A stretch of 64,000 bases of DNA from assembly GCA_963932465.1 (NCBI GenBank), contig OZ010788.1, positions 197,472,559-197,536,558 of the forward strand, written 5' to 3'. The notes beneath the pieces are model-generated. The model saw nothing but the letters and a program-made list of their open reading frames with translations. It ran no database searches and was not told where the DNA came from. Position 1 is the first letter of the stretch. Each line of letters begins with the position of its first letter. Below are positions 46,434 through 57,744 of this stretch, one piece after another. The position numbers were made by a program, and so were the translations under genes. Source of the DNA: Maratus speciosus (lineage: Eukaryota > Arthropoda > Arachnida > Araneae > Salticidae).

Positions 46434-46575
46434 CATTATTTACCATGTTATTGTTTTGTTAAATTATATGAAAATTAATCCACGCTCACAAATAACTAAT
46501 TTAATTTTAATTTATTTTATGTTTGCAATGTTTTTCATTATGCATCATGTCTCGTGACAATGTGTACTATGTTTA
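46345..46575 (+). repeat. Tandem duplication of about 120 bp
   Basis: AAAATTAATCCACGCTC(G/A)CAAATA and TTTTTCATTATGCAT...GTCTCGTGACA each occur twice, about 120 bp apart. The repeat overlaps the end of the endonuclease frame and is probably the 3' untranslated region of the Penelope-like element, which often carries tandem repeats. Confidence 0.7.
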
Positions 46576-46638
46576 TTATTTTTAAACTAGAAAGGTAGCC
46601 CGTCAAAAATGACGGAAATTTAGATATAAAGATATTGT

Positions 46639-47107
46639 GGCAGCCGCAGAAAGGCAAGGGAGAAAATTCTTCGTTCGGAATGGCAGCTGGCCAGAGCCGT
46701 TGTCATAGCAGCGCAGACGAAAATGTTTACATTGCGTTTTTGTGTGTTCGAATACGATGAGTGTCAGAATCGACGTTTATCAATGTTCTACGAATAAAGG
46801 TAGTAAAGTGTTAAAAAAAAAAAAAAAAAAAAAAAAATAGTATACACTTGTATATCGTTTCTTCGGTACCCTACGTCACTGGGGGGATACTCTGTGGCAG
46901 CCGCAGAAAGGCAAGGGAGAAAATTCTTCGTTCGGAATGGCAGCTGGCCAGAGCCGTTGTCATAGCAGCGCAGACGAAAATGTTTACATTGCGTTTTTGT
47001 GTGTTAGAATACGATGAGTGTCAGAATCGACGTTTATCAATGTTCTACGAATAAAGGTAGTAAAGTGTTTTTAAGTGAGTGATTATATTATACGAGCGAC
47101 TCACCAC
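46639..47107 (+). mobile_element. Two LTR-like units, one with an internal poly(A)
   Basis: A unit starting TGTGGCAGCCGCAGAAAGG occurs at 46639 and 46893, nearly identical for about 185 bp. The second continues to GACTCACCACA at 47107, giving TGTGG...CCACA ends (about 215 bp), typical of an LTR. The first stops shortly after AATAAA and is replaced by a 20-plus-A tract, then about 55 bp containing a GGGGGGATA purine run before the second unit. ATAT flanks both outer ends, but the context is low complexity. It is possibly a short LTR retroelement relic. Confidence 0.6.
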
Positions 47108-48173
47108 AATATATATACAACTCATGTGCAAGAATATGAGTTTTCTCGCTTGTTCCGCAGTGATAGATGAAAATAACACATTTTAAGAACGAAACACATT
47201 TATGAAAAACTGCGTACAGTAATCTGCACAGTTTGGTTCCAAGTGTTATGTAGATTTGAGGCTTTTTGCGGTCATGTCTATTCAGTCTTTGTTTACATTT
47301 TTTTAAATTCATATATTGGACAATTTAGATTGTTGAGCCTTAAAAATAAATAAATAACACACTTGAAGTAAGGTTAAAAACTATTAAATTATCGTATACG
47401 ATTGCATGAAATGGTATTATATGGTATTATATGTGTGGGCTTCACGATCTTGGTTACGACGTTGGCGAAATTGGCTGCAACTTGTCATAATCCTAATAGT
47501 GTGGGCCGCTATAACAAAAAAGTGACCAGTTTTTAGTAAAATTTCTGATATAAAGTAGCTTTCAAAAACTTGTGTAAAATTGCAGGCCGTTCTCGTGTTA
47601 TGTCAGTCCTAGGAATAATATTTCTAACACTGAAGATTTTCCATGTAATATATGGAATTTAGAAAAGCTTCTCCAAAAGAAAGATCCTGAAACGACATTT
47701 AATTCCTCTAACTTCAAAGTAAAATCGGGCCCTGATGTTGAGTACTGAAATCTAATAAATACAGTTATTTTGAATATTACAACAGAATTAAGCAATTAAA
47801 CTTATTTAACTTAAACCCGCTGTTACTTCCCGATGTTATTTTTTAGTATTAAGAAAAAAAAATTATTTAAAATTTTCAAATCATGCATTTATGATTTTTT
47901 TCCGTCTTTAATAAGTAAATAATGAAAAAATAGGCTTTTGTTCTAAGCTCATAAATATGACAATAAAAGAGACATTGCAAAATTAAATCTTTGTGATTAC
48001 AAACCATAAACAAACGATACCGCCACCATTTTACCTACTATGACGTCATTAGAATATTGCCCATTGATTGTTGGAGAACTTACTTTGTGAATGATTACCT
48101 CAATGATTTAATATTTTTGACGTTTCACGATGAATGAATCACTTGTGTTTGTTTAGGTTTATGGAATGAGATA
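47108..48173. other. AT-rich DNA, nothing recognised
   Basis: No terminal repeats or supported frames were found. Confidence 0.5.
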
Positions 48174-48177
48174 TTAA

Positions 48178-48377
48178 CCCCTTGGGGACGAGCGACACGT
48201 ATACGTGCCGCATGAAGCGCTCATAATCCTTGTGTTTCCTCACCAGTAAAATTTTACTGTAAAATTTGCCTTATTTAATGAGCGCATTTTCTCGATTCAA
48301 GAAGACACAAATTTCTGTTTTTAAAAAACGGTGACAAAAGATTAAAAATTTCGTAAAAGGCTCCCGTCCCGAAGGGG
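48178..48377. mobile_element. piggyBac-type MITE, 200 bp
   Basis: TTAA lies at 48174-48177 and 48378-48381. The ends are CCCCTTGGGGACGAG and, inward from the right, CCCCTTCGGGACGGG. A palindromic CACGTATACGTG lies near the left end. Confidence 0.85.
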
Positions 48378-48705
48378 TTAAGCTGTGAAACTAATTTCAA
48401 TTGAAGTTATCCAAGGATATATGTATTTTTAATCGAAATTAAAAACAATGCTTTGATCTCGAAATAAAAAGTTTTAGTTTGTATAATTTGTTATTTCTGT
48501 TAATTATTTATTTAAGTACTTTTCCATTATAGCGCATTTTTAAAAAAAGCTTGGCGCGATTCGGGCATCAGAAAGTGAGATATGTTGCGAAAATATATAA
48601 ACAGCTATGAAAACAAATCTAATGAACTTTTATCTTTGTTTATATATGCACTTATATGCATAAAAAAACGTTTCTAAATATATATAATTTTTTATATACA
48701 AATAC

Positions 48706-49020
48706 GGCACAGATTTCAGATATGAACCGGGATACCTAACTGGCGCCAAAATGGTGTTATTTTGCCTGCTATGGTAACCCGGCTATTGTTTTTTATTTAT
48801 TAATAAATTGTTTATTTACTTTTATTTTCTGTTTTTTAATTATCTAAACTGCTTTGTTCTATAGTTATTATTCAAACTTTTATTTATTTATAGTTATTTC
48901 CTTTTCAAAATGATAGCAAATAATTGAAAAATATATAACTGGTATTCGAAAGCGAGATTTCTGCCAAATTGGCGTCATAGAAAAATCACGTCAACCCCCA
49001 TGCGTATATGACATCTGTGC
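48706..49020 (-). mobile_element. MITE copy D, long-core subfamily, 315 bp
   Basis: It starts GGCACAGATTTCAGATATG and ends TATATGACATCTGTGC. Its central AT-rich block is the inverse of that in copy C (17125-17464). The empty site in the sister repeat near 51108-51131 reads ACAAATTACATCTG. The flanks here are ACAAATAC and AAAAATTA, consistent with a mutated ACAAATTA duplication. Confidence 0.75.
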
Positions 49021-49079
49021 AAAAATTACTTCTGTTTCTTTATAAAAATGGGTAAATAGCTTTTTTATATTAAATTGTC

Positions 49080-49303
49080 GGCACAGATGTCATATACGCC
49101 CATATTGGCGCGATTTTTTTTTTTTTTTTTTTTTTTTTTTTGACGCCGATGTCATATACGCACCGGGTACTTAACTGGCGCCAAAGTGTCGTTATTTTGA
49201 TTGTAATGGTAACCCGAATGTTGTTTATGCTGTTGATGTTTTCGCGAAATTGGCGTCGGAAAAAAATCGTGCCAATATGGGACGCGTATATGACATCTGT
49301 GCC
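49080..49303 (-). mobile_element. MITE copy E, 224 bp
   Basis: The ends are GGCACAGATGTCATATACGC and GACATCTGTGCC. The flanks AAATTGTC and AAATTGTA match in 7 of 8 bases. The sister repeat lacks the element at the corresponding position (about 51163). A T tract of more than 20 interrupts the left half. Confidence 0.85.
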
Positions 49304-49527
49304 AAATTGTATACATATGGAAAAAATTGCTTGTGAGTATGAAGCAGTAAATAGGTTGCCAGAAAATACGTTGGCAAACTTCTTTCTCGCCAAGAAACTT
49401 TTCTCCGAAATATTGTACATAAGCAATGATTTCTAGAAATGCATTTTTAATTATGATATGCGCTTTTATGTTTCACTACATTTTTGCATACTATACTGTG
49501 TGTATAAATGCTACAGTTCATATGCAG

Positions 49528-49760
49528 GGCTACACAAAAGAATTCGTAAGGGTTACTGAGTATGAGAGTAAATTGCTTAAAGGTGGTTTTTAAAGGAGTT
49601 GTGCATTTTTACGCTGAACTGCATTTAGTTTCCTAAGAAATGTTTGTGGAATATAGATAAAATGATATACATGGTCACGCAAAGAATTGGATACATAACC
49701 GTCTATGGATGATAATATCTGCAAATGTGATTTCAGTAGTTTTAAGAGTAGTTTAAATTA
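49528..49760 (+). repeat. Copy of the CAGGG/CACAAAA module
   Basis: GCAGGGCTACACAAAAGAATTCGTAA starts the unit (split here as GCAGGGCTACAC and AAAAGAATTCGTAA). A second, inverted-sense landmark, GCAAAGAATTGGATACATAA, follows at 49678. It is the same family as 1340-1600 and 8640-9600. Confidence 0.6.
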
Positions 49761-49879
49761 AATTTTAGCTAAATAGTGGCATGTAATAACGGTACTATTG
49801 GCTATGGACGGTAACTGCTGAAATCAATTTTTAAATATTTTTATGCGTTTTCTAAAATGTTTACTTAGTTATCTTGGTA

Positions 49880-50086
49880 CTTCTTAGTTACCCCGTCGCC
49901 CAAATTACTGTCGCCAAATTGTAGATTAATTGCCAATAATGGTTGCCATTAATTAATTAATTAAATGCCAATAATGGCCAATAAAACTATTAATTCGACG
50001 TTTTATTTGTATTTTTATTAATGTTTTACTATTGATTTGGCGATTTATATAATTTGGCGAAATTGGTCGACGGGATATCTAAGAAG
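49880..50086. mobile_element. TA-flanked MITE, 207 bp
   Basis: The ends are CTTCTTAGTTACCCCGTCG and, inward from the right, CTTCTTAGATATCCCGTCG. TA lies at 49878-49879 and 50087-50088. Inner ends carry CCAAATT and CGCCAAATT. The larger element at 17117-19313 has related ends. Confidence 0.8.
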
Positions 50087-50285
50087 TAACATTATCTTAT
50101 TTACCTTATTTCCCTAAATAACGAAGTTTTGTTATAGCATTCAGGATGTGTTGGAAAGTGTTTCATATTCTATGCTTAACGCATGGTTTTTCTTTCTTCT
50201 TTAGTCTTATTTTGCATTTATTTTATTCTTAATTATATTGCTTATACTGCTTTATAGAAACTTATAGAAACCTTATAGAAACTTT

Positions 50286-50503
50286 GGCACAGTTGTCATA
50301 TACGTTATCATATATTGGCGCGATTTTTTTCCGACGTTAATTTGGCGAAAATATCAACAGCATAAACAACAACATCCAGATTACCATATCAAGCAAAATT
50401 ACGACACTTTGGCGCCAGTTAAGTACCCGTTGTGTATATGACATTGGCGTCAGAAAAAAATCGCGCCAATATTTTTATATTGCGCGTATATGACATCTGT
50501 GCC
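50286..50503 (+). mobile_element. MITE copy F, 218 bp
   Basis: It starts GGCACAGTTGTCATATACG and ends GCGTATATGACATCTGTGCC. The flanks GAAACTTT and GAAATTTT agree in 7 of 8 bases. The internal order is as in copy A. Confidence 0.85.
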
Positions 50504-50589
50504 GAAATTTTAATATCTAATGTTTAAACTCTTCGCTCCACTCTCCTTGCATATAGTACAAACTATAACACGGATAGCGCAAAATAATA

Positions 50590-51270
50590 GACAGTTTGGT
50601 ACTTTTCCACTGTAGGGACTTTGGCATTTTTTTTTAAAAGCTTGGTGTAATTTGGGCATCAGAAAGTGAGATTTGGTTACTTTTCCGTTATGCGGACACC
50701 ATTGTCGCCAAGCGTAATAGTTGGCGCAAAATCGTGAATTGAAGCATTTGAAAAATAAAAGAAAAACCATTGTCGATACTAAAGTGAGCATTTAAAAAAT
50801 ATAACATTTGAAAATTCCAGACTTTTACGAACTATTTCATCAAATCACAAATATATACTTAAAATAAGTGAATAAATAACTGCTATAAAATAAAGCAATA
50901 AAATAAAACTCATATTAAACTGCTGGCATAAAATTACAAATATCGTTTAGCATTTTGAAATAATTGGCGCATTAGCATACATTTTGGCATGGTGTCCGTA
51001 TAACGGGAAAATATTGAGATTTGTTGTCAAATCATATAAACAGCTATGAAAACAAATTTGATGAGCGTTTTTGTTTGTTTTATATGTATATTATTGATGT
51101 TTTTATGTACAAATTACATCTGTTTCTGTATAAAATTAGAGAAACGGCTTTTCTATGTTAAATAAATGGTATAAATATCGAAAAAAATGCGTGTGTATAT
51201 AAAATGAAACAGTGAATAGGTTCCCGGAAAATATGTTACCAAATTGTCTTTTTCGCCAAGGCACCTATAC
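50590..51270 (+). repeat. Parent repeat, copy 2
   Basis: Sister of 48520-49430. It lacks MITEs D and E but is interrupted by the TA-flanked element 50680-51011. Confidence 0.7.
50680..51011. mobile_element. TA-flanked MITE, 332 bp
   Basis: The ends are CTTTTCCGTTATGCGGACACC and, inward from the right, TTTTCCCGTTATACGGACACC (compare the 18-base cores). TA lies at 50678-50679 and 51012-51013. The sister repeat shows the uninterrupted site near 48585. Confidence 0.8.
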
Positions 51271-52168
51271 TGGAAAAGTACCTAAAGCACATTAAAATCG
51301 CGCAGTTAGGAGCTCACACAGTACACAGTTTTCTATTGGCGGTTAATTTATTAGTAGCATCGAGAGGAAGATGTAAAGATGTACTTTAAATTATCACCCA
51401 TAGATTTCGAAAAAATATCTTAAAAGAGTGGAGTTTAAATTAAATTTCGGTGACCTCCATTATGAAAGATTAATGGTTTTAAATATGAATTTCGCCAAAT
51501 TAGCCAGTTATCGCCAAGTTGGCTAACATTTGGCGCTACTGTGGGAACCCTGCATTAATATTTTTCAACAATTACTCATTTCAATGAGGCGGTCCTACCG
51601 GAATAGTGAGGGACACACAGAGACTTGGATTTTATATAAGTAGATTATGTGAAAATATTTTCTATCGTGAATGATCTTGAAAATGTCGCCGTTGGTGCGA
51701 CGAAACGATCGTCAATCTTAATAAATGATATTTTATCACTTTATAGCATTATTTTACTTAATAAGTCTTTAAAATGTTCATTGTTGCAGTTTTGCAGCGC
51801 TTTAGTATATTTTGGCGAGCATTTATTGGCGTATAATTAAATCCTTTGATGTTTCAACTTCTGCGCAATTGTACGAGTTACAAACAATATTTGGTGATTT
51901 ATCACCTATGGCGGGCTAATTGGAAAATGCCTTAAAATTAATGTATTAATTAAGTTGTAAAAATATTCAAATTTTGTATTGTCATCGAAAATACACCTTT
52001 GTACATAATTTTTATAAATCATACATATCAAGAAGTCTGTTACAAATCGACTGCAAAATTCCATCTTTACATACAAAAACCAGGTTGAGTTATATAAGAG
52101 AGTGTAATGCTGTTATTACACGAGGACTCAAAGACGCTTGGAATCCCAGGCGTCTAGCGACAACAGCC
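51271..52168. other. AT-rich DNA with decayed repeat ends
   Basis: GAGGGACACACAGAGACTTGG (in two parts) at about 51608-51630, followed by ATATAAGTAGATT, resembles the 3' end of RTE-type or related non-LTR repeats. From about 52112, a segment with AAAGACGCTTGGAATCCCAGG is an inverted relative of 59838-59884. No gene. Confidence 0.4.
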
Positions 52169-52357
52169 CAGTGTTGAATTCAGACACTTTTCTCCGGGAG
52201 GGATTTCTGTGGCTCCGGGGGGGACATTATAGAGTTCCGGGGGGGAAATTGCACTTTTTGACCATTAAGAACACAAAATCTCAAATCTTCCGGGGGGGAC
52301 ATCTCATTGCTCCGGGGGGGAATGTCCCCCCCGGGCCACCCCCTGAAATCAACACTG
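52169..52357. mobile_element. hAT-type MITE with G-rich interior, 189 bp
   Basis: The ends are CAGTGTTGAATTCAG and, inward from the right, CAGTGTTGATTTCAG. The 8-bp duplication CAACAGCC is perfect (52161-52168 and 52358-52365). The interior repeats CTCCGGGGGGGA-like units four or five times, a sharp GC contrast with the surroundings. Confidence 0.9.
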
Positions 52358-52785
52358 CAACAGCCGCCTCACGGCCCGTCTTTCCCAAGCATTTCATTGG
52401 CTGTTCCGGAAAAGGCTTTTCTATTATCAGATTTCCAAGCATATGATTGGCTGTTACTGGCGACTCGCCTCGTTTCGGGCGTCAAAGACGCTCCGACAGA
52501 AAAAAAATCCCTGCCGGCCCGGCCTACAGGCAGAGGTAGATTTCGAAGTTAAGTATACTAATTTCACCAACAAAAACTAAATCATTATTAGATATAAATC
52601 CACTTTAACAATTTTATCCGTCTGCTTTTGACGAGTTTTTATTTCCTTTTTAAAAAATAGATGGTTTTATCAGAATCATGTTAAGGCGATATTAAAAAAA
52701 TATTTTTCCATACTCAACAACACGAAATTTTCTGGCACATTTTCAGATTAATTTTTAATAAAAAAATATATATCTATATATGAAA
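52358..52785. other. Repeat remnant, then AT-rich DNA
   Basis: CCAAGCATTTCATTGGCTGTTC at 52386 region (shared with 60118-60140) and CGTCAAAGACGCTCC belong to the same repeat as 59775-60180. Nothing else is recognised. Confidence 0.5.
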
Positions 52786-54835
52786 CATACTGACGTGATT
52801 TTTGAAAAGATTTATAAGCGACCTGTGTTTTTATTTTTCGTTCAATTAATTAAAACTTGATTAATAAACAATTATTTTCTCAGTAGGGCAATATTTTTCG
52901 TTTCTAACACAATCGGTTCGGGAAATTCTGTTCAAAATGCCCACTTTGACATCATTTTTTGAAATATATTCTACCTCTATCAAAAATTCGATCATTACTG
53001 TACATTATATAGTTTCTAAGTAAGAGAATCTAGCAATTGGATGCGTTTGAGAGCAAAAATGGATTTAAAAATGAGTAAGAAAATAGACAGTTTGGATTTG
53101 AATACACCCTTACTTAGATGATTTCTTTTTTCAACCGCTATGTATTTTTAATTTGTTTTTTCTGAAAGAATTGGTCCTATCCAAAACTTGTCTATCTAGA
53201 TGTTGTAGACAATATTAAGATGATATATGATAAATTTATGTTGATTTTATATCTTTTGAATTGACGGAGTTATGAATTTTTTACTTCTTCAATCCCTCTT
53301 TTTGTTTTCGTTTTTAATTTTTTTTGCGGTACGAATTGGTCCTATCAAAAACTTGTGAATATAAAAGTTGTAGATAATATTAAGGAGATTTATAATAAAA
53401 TTAATTGGAATTGATATCTTCAGAATTGACGAAGTAAGGCCTTTTTTTCTCCCACAAACCCTATTTTTTGCGCCCCTTGAGCCTATTTTAAATTTTATCA
53501 AAAATCTGTGATGCATGAATTTTTGGCGCTATTTTTAGAAGTAATAAAAACTTTAAACTGGTTTGATATGTACAAACATTAAGAAGTTATGGGGTTTTTT
53601 TCGGTTTTCACAAAGCCCCTCCCTATTTCCATCCCCTTTGTCCGATTTTGCCCATTAATGAACTTGACCGAGATTTTATGTCTCTTGATTTTATGTATCA
53701 GTTTGGAAGAGATTTGTGCAGAATTGCGGAAGTTATCGTGTCCAGAAGAAAGTGATAACACAATTGCTTCGGGAAATTCCGTTCAAAATGCCCACTTTGA
53801 CATAATTTTTTGAAATATATTCTGCCTCTATCAAAAAATCTATCATTGCGATACATTATATAGTTTCTGAATAAACGAATCTACCAATTAAATGCGTTTG
53901 AGAGCAAAAATGAATTTAAAAATGAGTCAGAAAATAAGCAGTTTGGATTTGAGTGCATCCTTAATGCAATGATTTTTCCAACACAATCCACTTCGGGAAA
54001 TTCGGTTCAAAATGCCCACTTTAACAGCATTTTTAAAAATATATTCTGCCTCTATCAAAACATCGACCCTTACGGTACATTATATAGTTTCTGAGTAAGA
54101 AAACGTACCAATTGGAAGCCTTTGAGAGCAAAAATGAATTGTAAAATGAGTCAGAAAATACGCAGTTTGGATTTGAATACACCCTTACTTAGATGATTTT
54201 TTTCTTCAACCGCTATGTATTTTTTATTTGTTTTTGCTGTAAGAATTGGTCCTATCCAAAACTTGTCTGTATAGATGTTGTAGACAATATTAAGAAGATA
54301 TATGATAAATTCATGGGGATTTTATATCTTTTGAATTGACGGAGTTATGGATTTTTTACTTCTTCAAACCCCCTTTTTGTTTTCGTTTTTAATTTTTTTT
54401 TGCGGTACGAATTGGTCCTATCAAAAACATGTGAATATAAAAGTTGTAGATAACATTATGGACATTTATAATAAAATTAATTGGAATTGATATCTTGAGA
54501 ATTGACGAAGTTATGAATTTTTTTCTCCCAAAAACCCTATTTTTTGCGCCCCTTGAGCCCATTTTTAACTTTATCAAAAATCTGTGATACATAAAATTTT
54601 GGCCCTATTTTTAGAAGAAATAAAAACTTTAAACTGATTTGATATGTACAAAAATTAAGAAGTTATGGGGGGTTTTCTGTTTTCTCAAAACCCCTCCCTA
54701 TTTCCATCCCCTTGGTCCGATTTTGCCCATTAACGAACTTGACCGAGATTTTATGCCCTTTGATTTTATGTATCAGTTTGGAAGAGATTGGTGCAGAATT
54801 ACGAAAGTTATCGTGTCCAGAAGAAAGTGATATAT

Positions 54836-54866
<31 letters not shown>

Positions 54867-54982
54867 TATAAAGTTTTTTACTGAGGGTGGTTTTGGGTTC
54901 TAGGAGTCATGATCGGTGTAGATCTGCAAAAATTTTTCAGAAATTCCAACATAGGAACGATCCCAATAGGTAGTATTTCATA
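52786..54982 (+). mobile_element. HINE/DINE-1-like element: tandem array, microsatellite, tail
   Basis: Units recur on two scales. TTCGGGAAATTC(T/C/G)GTTCAAAAT lies at about 52917, 53767 and 53993. AAGAATTGGTCCTATC blocks recur near 53168, 53330, 54240 and 54410, with the larger period near 1.07 kb. Then come a (GATA)n run (54838-54866), a conserved GAGGGTGGTTTTGGGTTCTA block and the start of a hairpin AGGTAG...CTACCT, whose loop is split by the hAT element 54983-59766. The tail is homologous to 28137-28265. The 5' boundary is uncertain. Confidence 0.55.
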
Positions 54983-55297
54983 CATAGGCGTAGAGTTATA
55001 TGGGCCCGTGGGGCTTGGGCCCCTCCAATATTTTTTCAGATGGGCTATATTTTTTAACGTCAACTGACATAGAAAAAACCCTCAGATTTTGGATATTCAT
55101 ATAATTTACAAAAGTTTTTAGCGTATAATGTTTTTGATGGATAATTGTTCTTTCTCTAAATTCGCTGTTTACTTTTATTCTTTATAAACAAGTAAAACAA
55201 CTGGAAAATTTTAGCGTGGCATTTGGGAAAAAACTAAGCACTCTCCAAGGATGGGTTTTTCTTCCTTCTTTGGACACTGGGCACACTTTCTGGGATG

Positions 55298-55330
<33 letters not shown>

Positions 55331-55979
55331 ATTCGGCGTCATAGACATAGGGTAATAAATTCACGTTTTTAACGGACAACAAATGGTGTCCGATATGATC
55401 TGATTAGAGCACAGATAAGATGGTTCGCCGTTTCCCGAACCTACAAAGAAAGTGGCTCCAATTTACGAGCTTTGAAGAACTCATGAAGGAGGGGGGGAGA
55501 GGAGTTTTTTTGCAAATGATGCAACTAGAAGCCAGGAAGAATCACCAGTACCTCCAAAGCATAGGGAGAAATAAAGGGAGAAATTCTTTGTCTTTAAATC
55601 ATGCATAAAGCTCATATTAAATTAAAATAGTTCAAATCTGTCAAGCGGTCTCTCTGTAGTAAATGGCGATTCACCAGGATCTGGTAACAATAAACAGTAC
55701 ATATTCAGTTGTTCTTATTCAGGCCGAGCAAGTAACACTTTCTCAGGTCCATTTTCTTTCATTAATATCAGGCTGAGTGGGGACCAGATCTAAATCTTTT
55801 CTGTAAACCCGGGCCAGGCCTAAACTTAAAAATACATTAAAATAATAAATATTGCAGCCTACAGCACTTCTATAAAGATGAAGATTATAAACATGAAAAA
55901 AAGTTGAGATAAATATTTTTGGTCAGAAATCCTCGTACAAGAAAATTTTTCAATCAAATCGACGTAAAAATCAATGTTT

Positions 55980-56188
55980 TGTAGAAATTCACTCAGACCG
56001 GGCCGAGATTTTAACTTTCTTCCAGGCCGGGCTCGGGCCGAACTTTTAGCTGTTATACCGGGACAGGCCAATATTTTTTTTACTACGGGCCGGCTCGGGT
56101 CGAACTTTTAAATTTTTTACCGGGCCCAGCCGAATTTTTTTTCTAAGATTTGGGTCGGACCTGGAATTTTCGGCCCGTGCAGACCTCT
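55980..56188 (-). mobile_element. hAT-like end with GGGCCGGGC-rich repeats
   Basis: The right edge reads, on the minus strand, AGAGGTCTGCACGGGCCG, a terminus widely seen in hAT elements (established knowledge). It is followed by repeated GGGTCGG and CCCGGCC-type text. Its partner end was not found; GGCCTAAAC and CCGGGCCAGG at 55808-55830 may be part of it. Confidence 0.45.
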
Positions 56189-56679
56189 ACCACGGTCTCA
56201 ACTGGTAAAGGTCAATAGGCTCATATAAGTCAATATAAAATCTGTACTGTTATATAACAGGTTTTTTTTTTTAAATACAAAAATCATTACATTTGTGAAT
56301 GATTTAATTTGGAGATTGAAAAAAAATTCTGGAATGTCAATTTTTAAGAGAAGGAATTTTGTTTTAAGGTGAAAAAACTGTGAAGGACTCAAGTTCTTTC
56401 TAAAGATATCCCTGTTTACAGATAAGATTTTCCATGTTAAAGTTTTCATGAGGGACACTATATATGAAGAAAAAAAATAAATAAAAGTAACAGAATGTAG
56501 CAATTATTAAATTTTGACTGCATTATTTTATAAATGAAATTTCAATTTTTTCAGTTTAGTAAAATTGAAAAAAGCCCTTCGGAAAAAAACTGAAAACCGG
56601 GTTTTTCCCCCAAAGTTTCCGTTTTTTTTCTGAGCATTCCCATTTCTATCATTCCACGTTAGTCCGTGATGTAAAATAA

Positions 56680-57267
56680 TGCTGATTACTTTTTGGTGTA
56701 AATTGGTCATCAGGTGCCGCTGCGATGCAGAATTTTTCCTGATTTTCGTAATAGCTCTATCTTGAAAACTAATGCACAAATTTTCATCAAACTTCAAATT
56801 CAGTTAGACGTTGATATATGTTGTCCTTTATTACGTTTTGGTGTAAATCGTGCAATAGGTGGCGCTGCTATGCCCCATTTTTCACGATTTCCGCAATTAT
56901 TCTGCCTCAATAACTAATACACAGAATTTAATCAGACTTTATATTCTGTTACACTTTCATATAAATAGATCTTTTATTAGTCTTGGGTGTATACAGCACT
57001 ATAGGTGTCACTTTTATGCTCTTTGAGCTGAAAATTTTTCTTGCAAGAGGGTGGATGCCAAAATTCAATTGTTTGTTTCGATGCGATGCTTATATCTCCT
57101 TTTAAAATGCACACAATTTAAAAACATATATCTTTAGAATCACTATGATGGAGATGAGCGTAGATTGTCATTTAATTTTGGGTAATTTTGGGCACTATGA
57201 TAACGAATTTTGAAGTATTAACATGTATGAGATAGAAGAAAGTTTTGGGATTGGCACATCCGACTAG
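56680..57267 (+). mobile_element. Second copy of the Helitron-like element
   Basis: It shares with 13205-14185 the unit marked by TGGTGTAAAT(T/C)G, GGTG(C/G)CGCTGC and AACTAAT(G/A)CACA. It also shares the 3' end, GGATTGGCACATCCGACTAG then T. Two units of about 155 bp are present. The 5' end is missing or unrecognised. Confidence 0.55.
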
Positions 57268-57744
57268 TATTTCTTGTTTTCGCACCGAGTTCTTTAACAT
57301 AATATAAAAAAATAGTTTTTGTCGTCCGAACTGTCCGAAATTTATGTGTTATAAATATAATTGTACTACTGTACCCGAATACTCCTTAAAATTTCATGAA
57401 AAATATGCATATTTAATAGCGAAAACGTGTACCAAAGTCAAGCGAAACTGCGCCGAAACTGTTTTTTAGCTTTTGCGTCCAAATTTTCTAAGATTTTATT
57501 AATTTTTTTAAATACTTCTTTCTACTGGTTCGAACATTACGAAATTTTTATGTTAGATGTCAAGTCCAGTCTTTCGAAATGCTCTAAAAAGATTGTGGAA
57601 AAAAGATAATCTCGTCATGGTGAGGCGTGAAGTGACCTGCGGTCGCGAATTTGTTCTAAGAATTAAAATTAGTCTTTTAGAAAACCGATTTCACCGGTGA
57701 CGAGAAGATCTTAGCTTTCAATATGTATTTTTTGTGAATCGGTA

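Larger units (their letters stand above)
48520..49430 (+). repeat. Parent repeat, copy 1, carrying two MITEs
   Basis: It is related to 50590-51270 over its length once the MITEs are removed (CATCAGAAAGTGAGAT, AAACAGCTATGAAAACAAAT, TCTGTTTCT, GCAGTAAATAGGTT, TTCGCCAAG). It supplies the empty site for the element at 50680-51011, whereas copy 2 supplies empty sites for the two MITEs here. Confidence 0.7.

Noticed and set aside
55299..55330. Long T/A homopolymers as functional signals
   Set aside because: Such tracts occur throughout the window and are likely background, with lengths sensitive to sequencing error.
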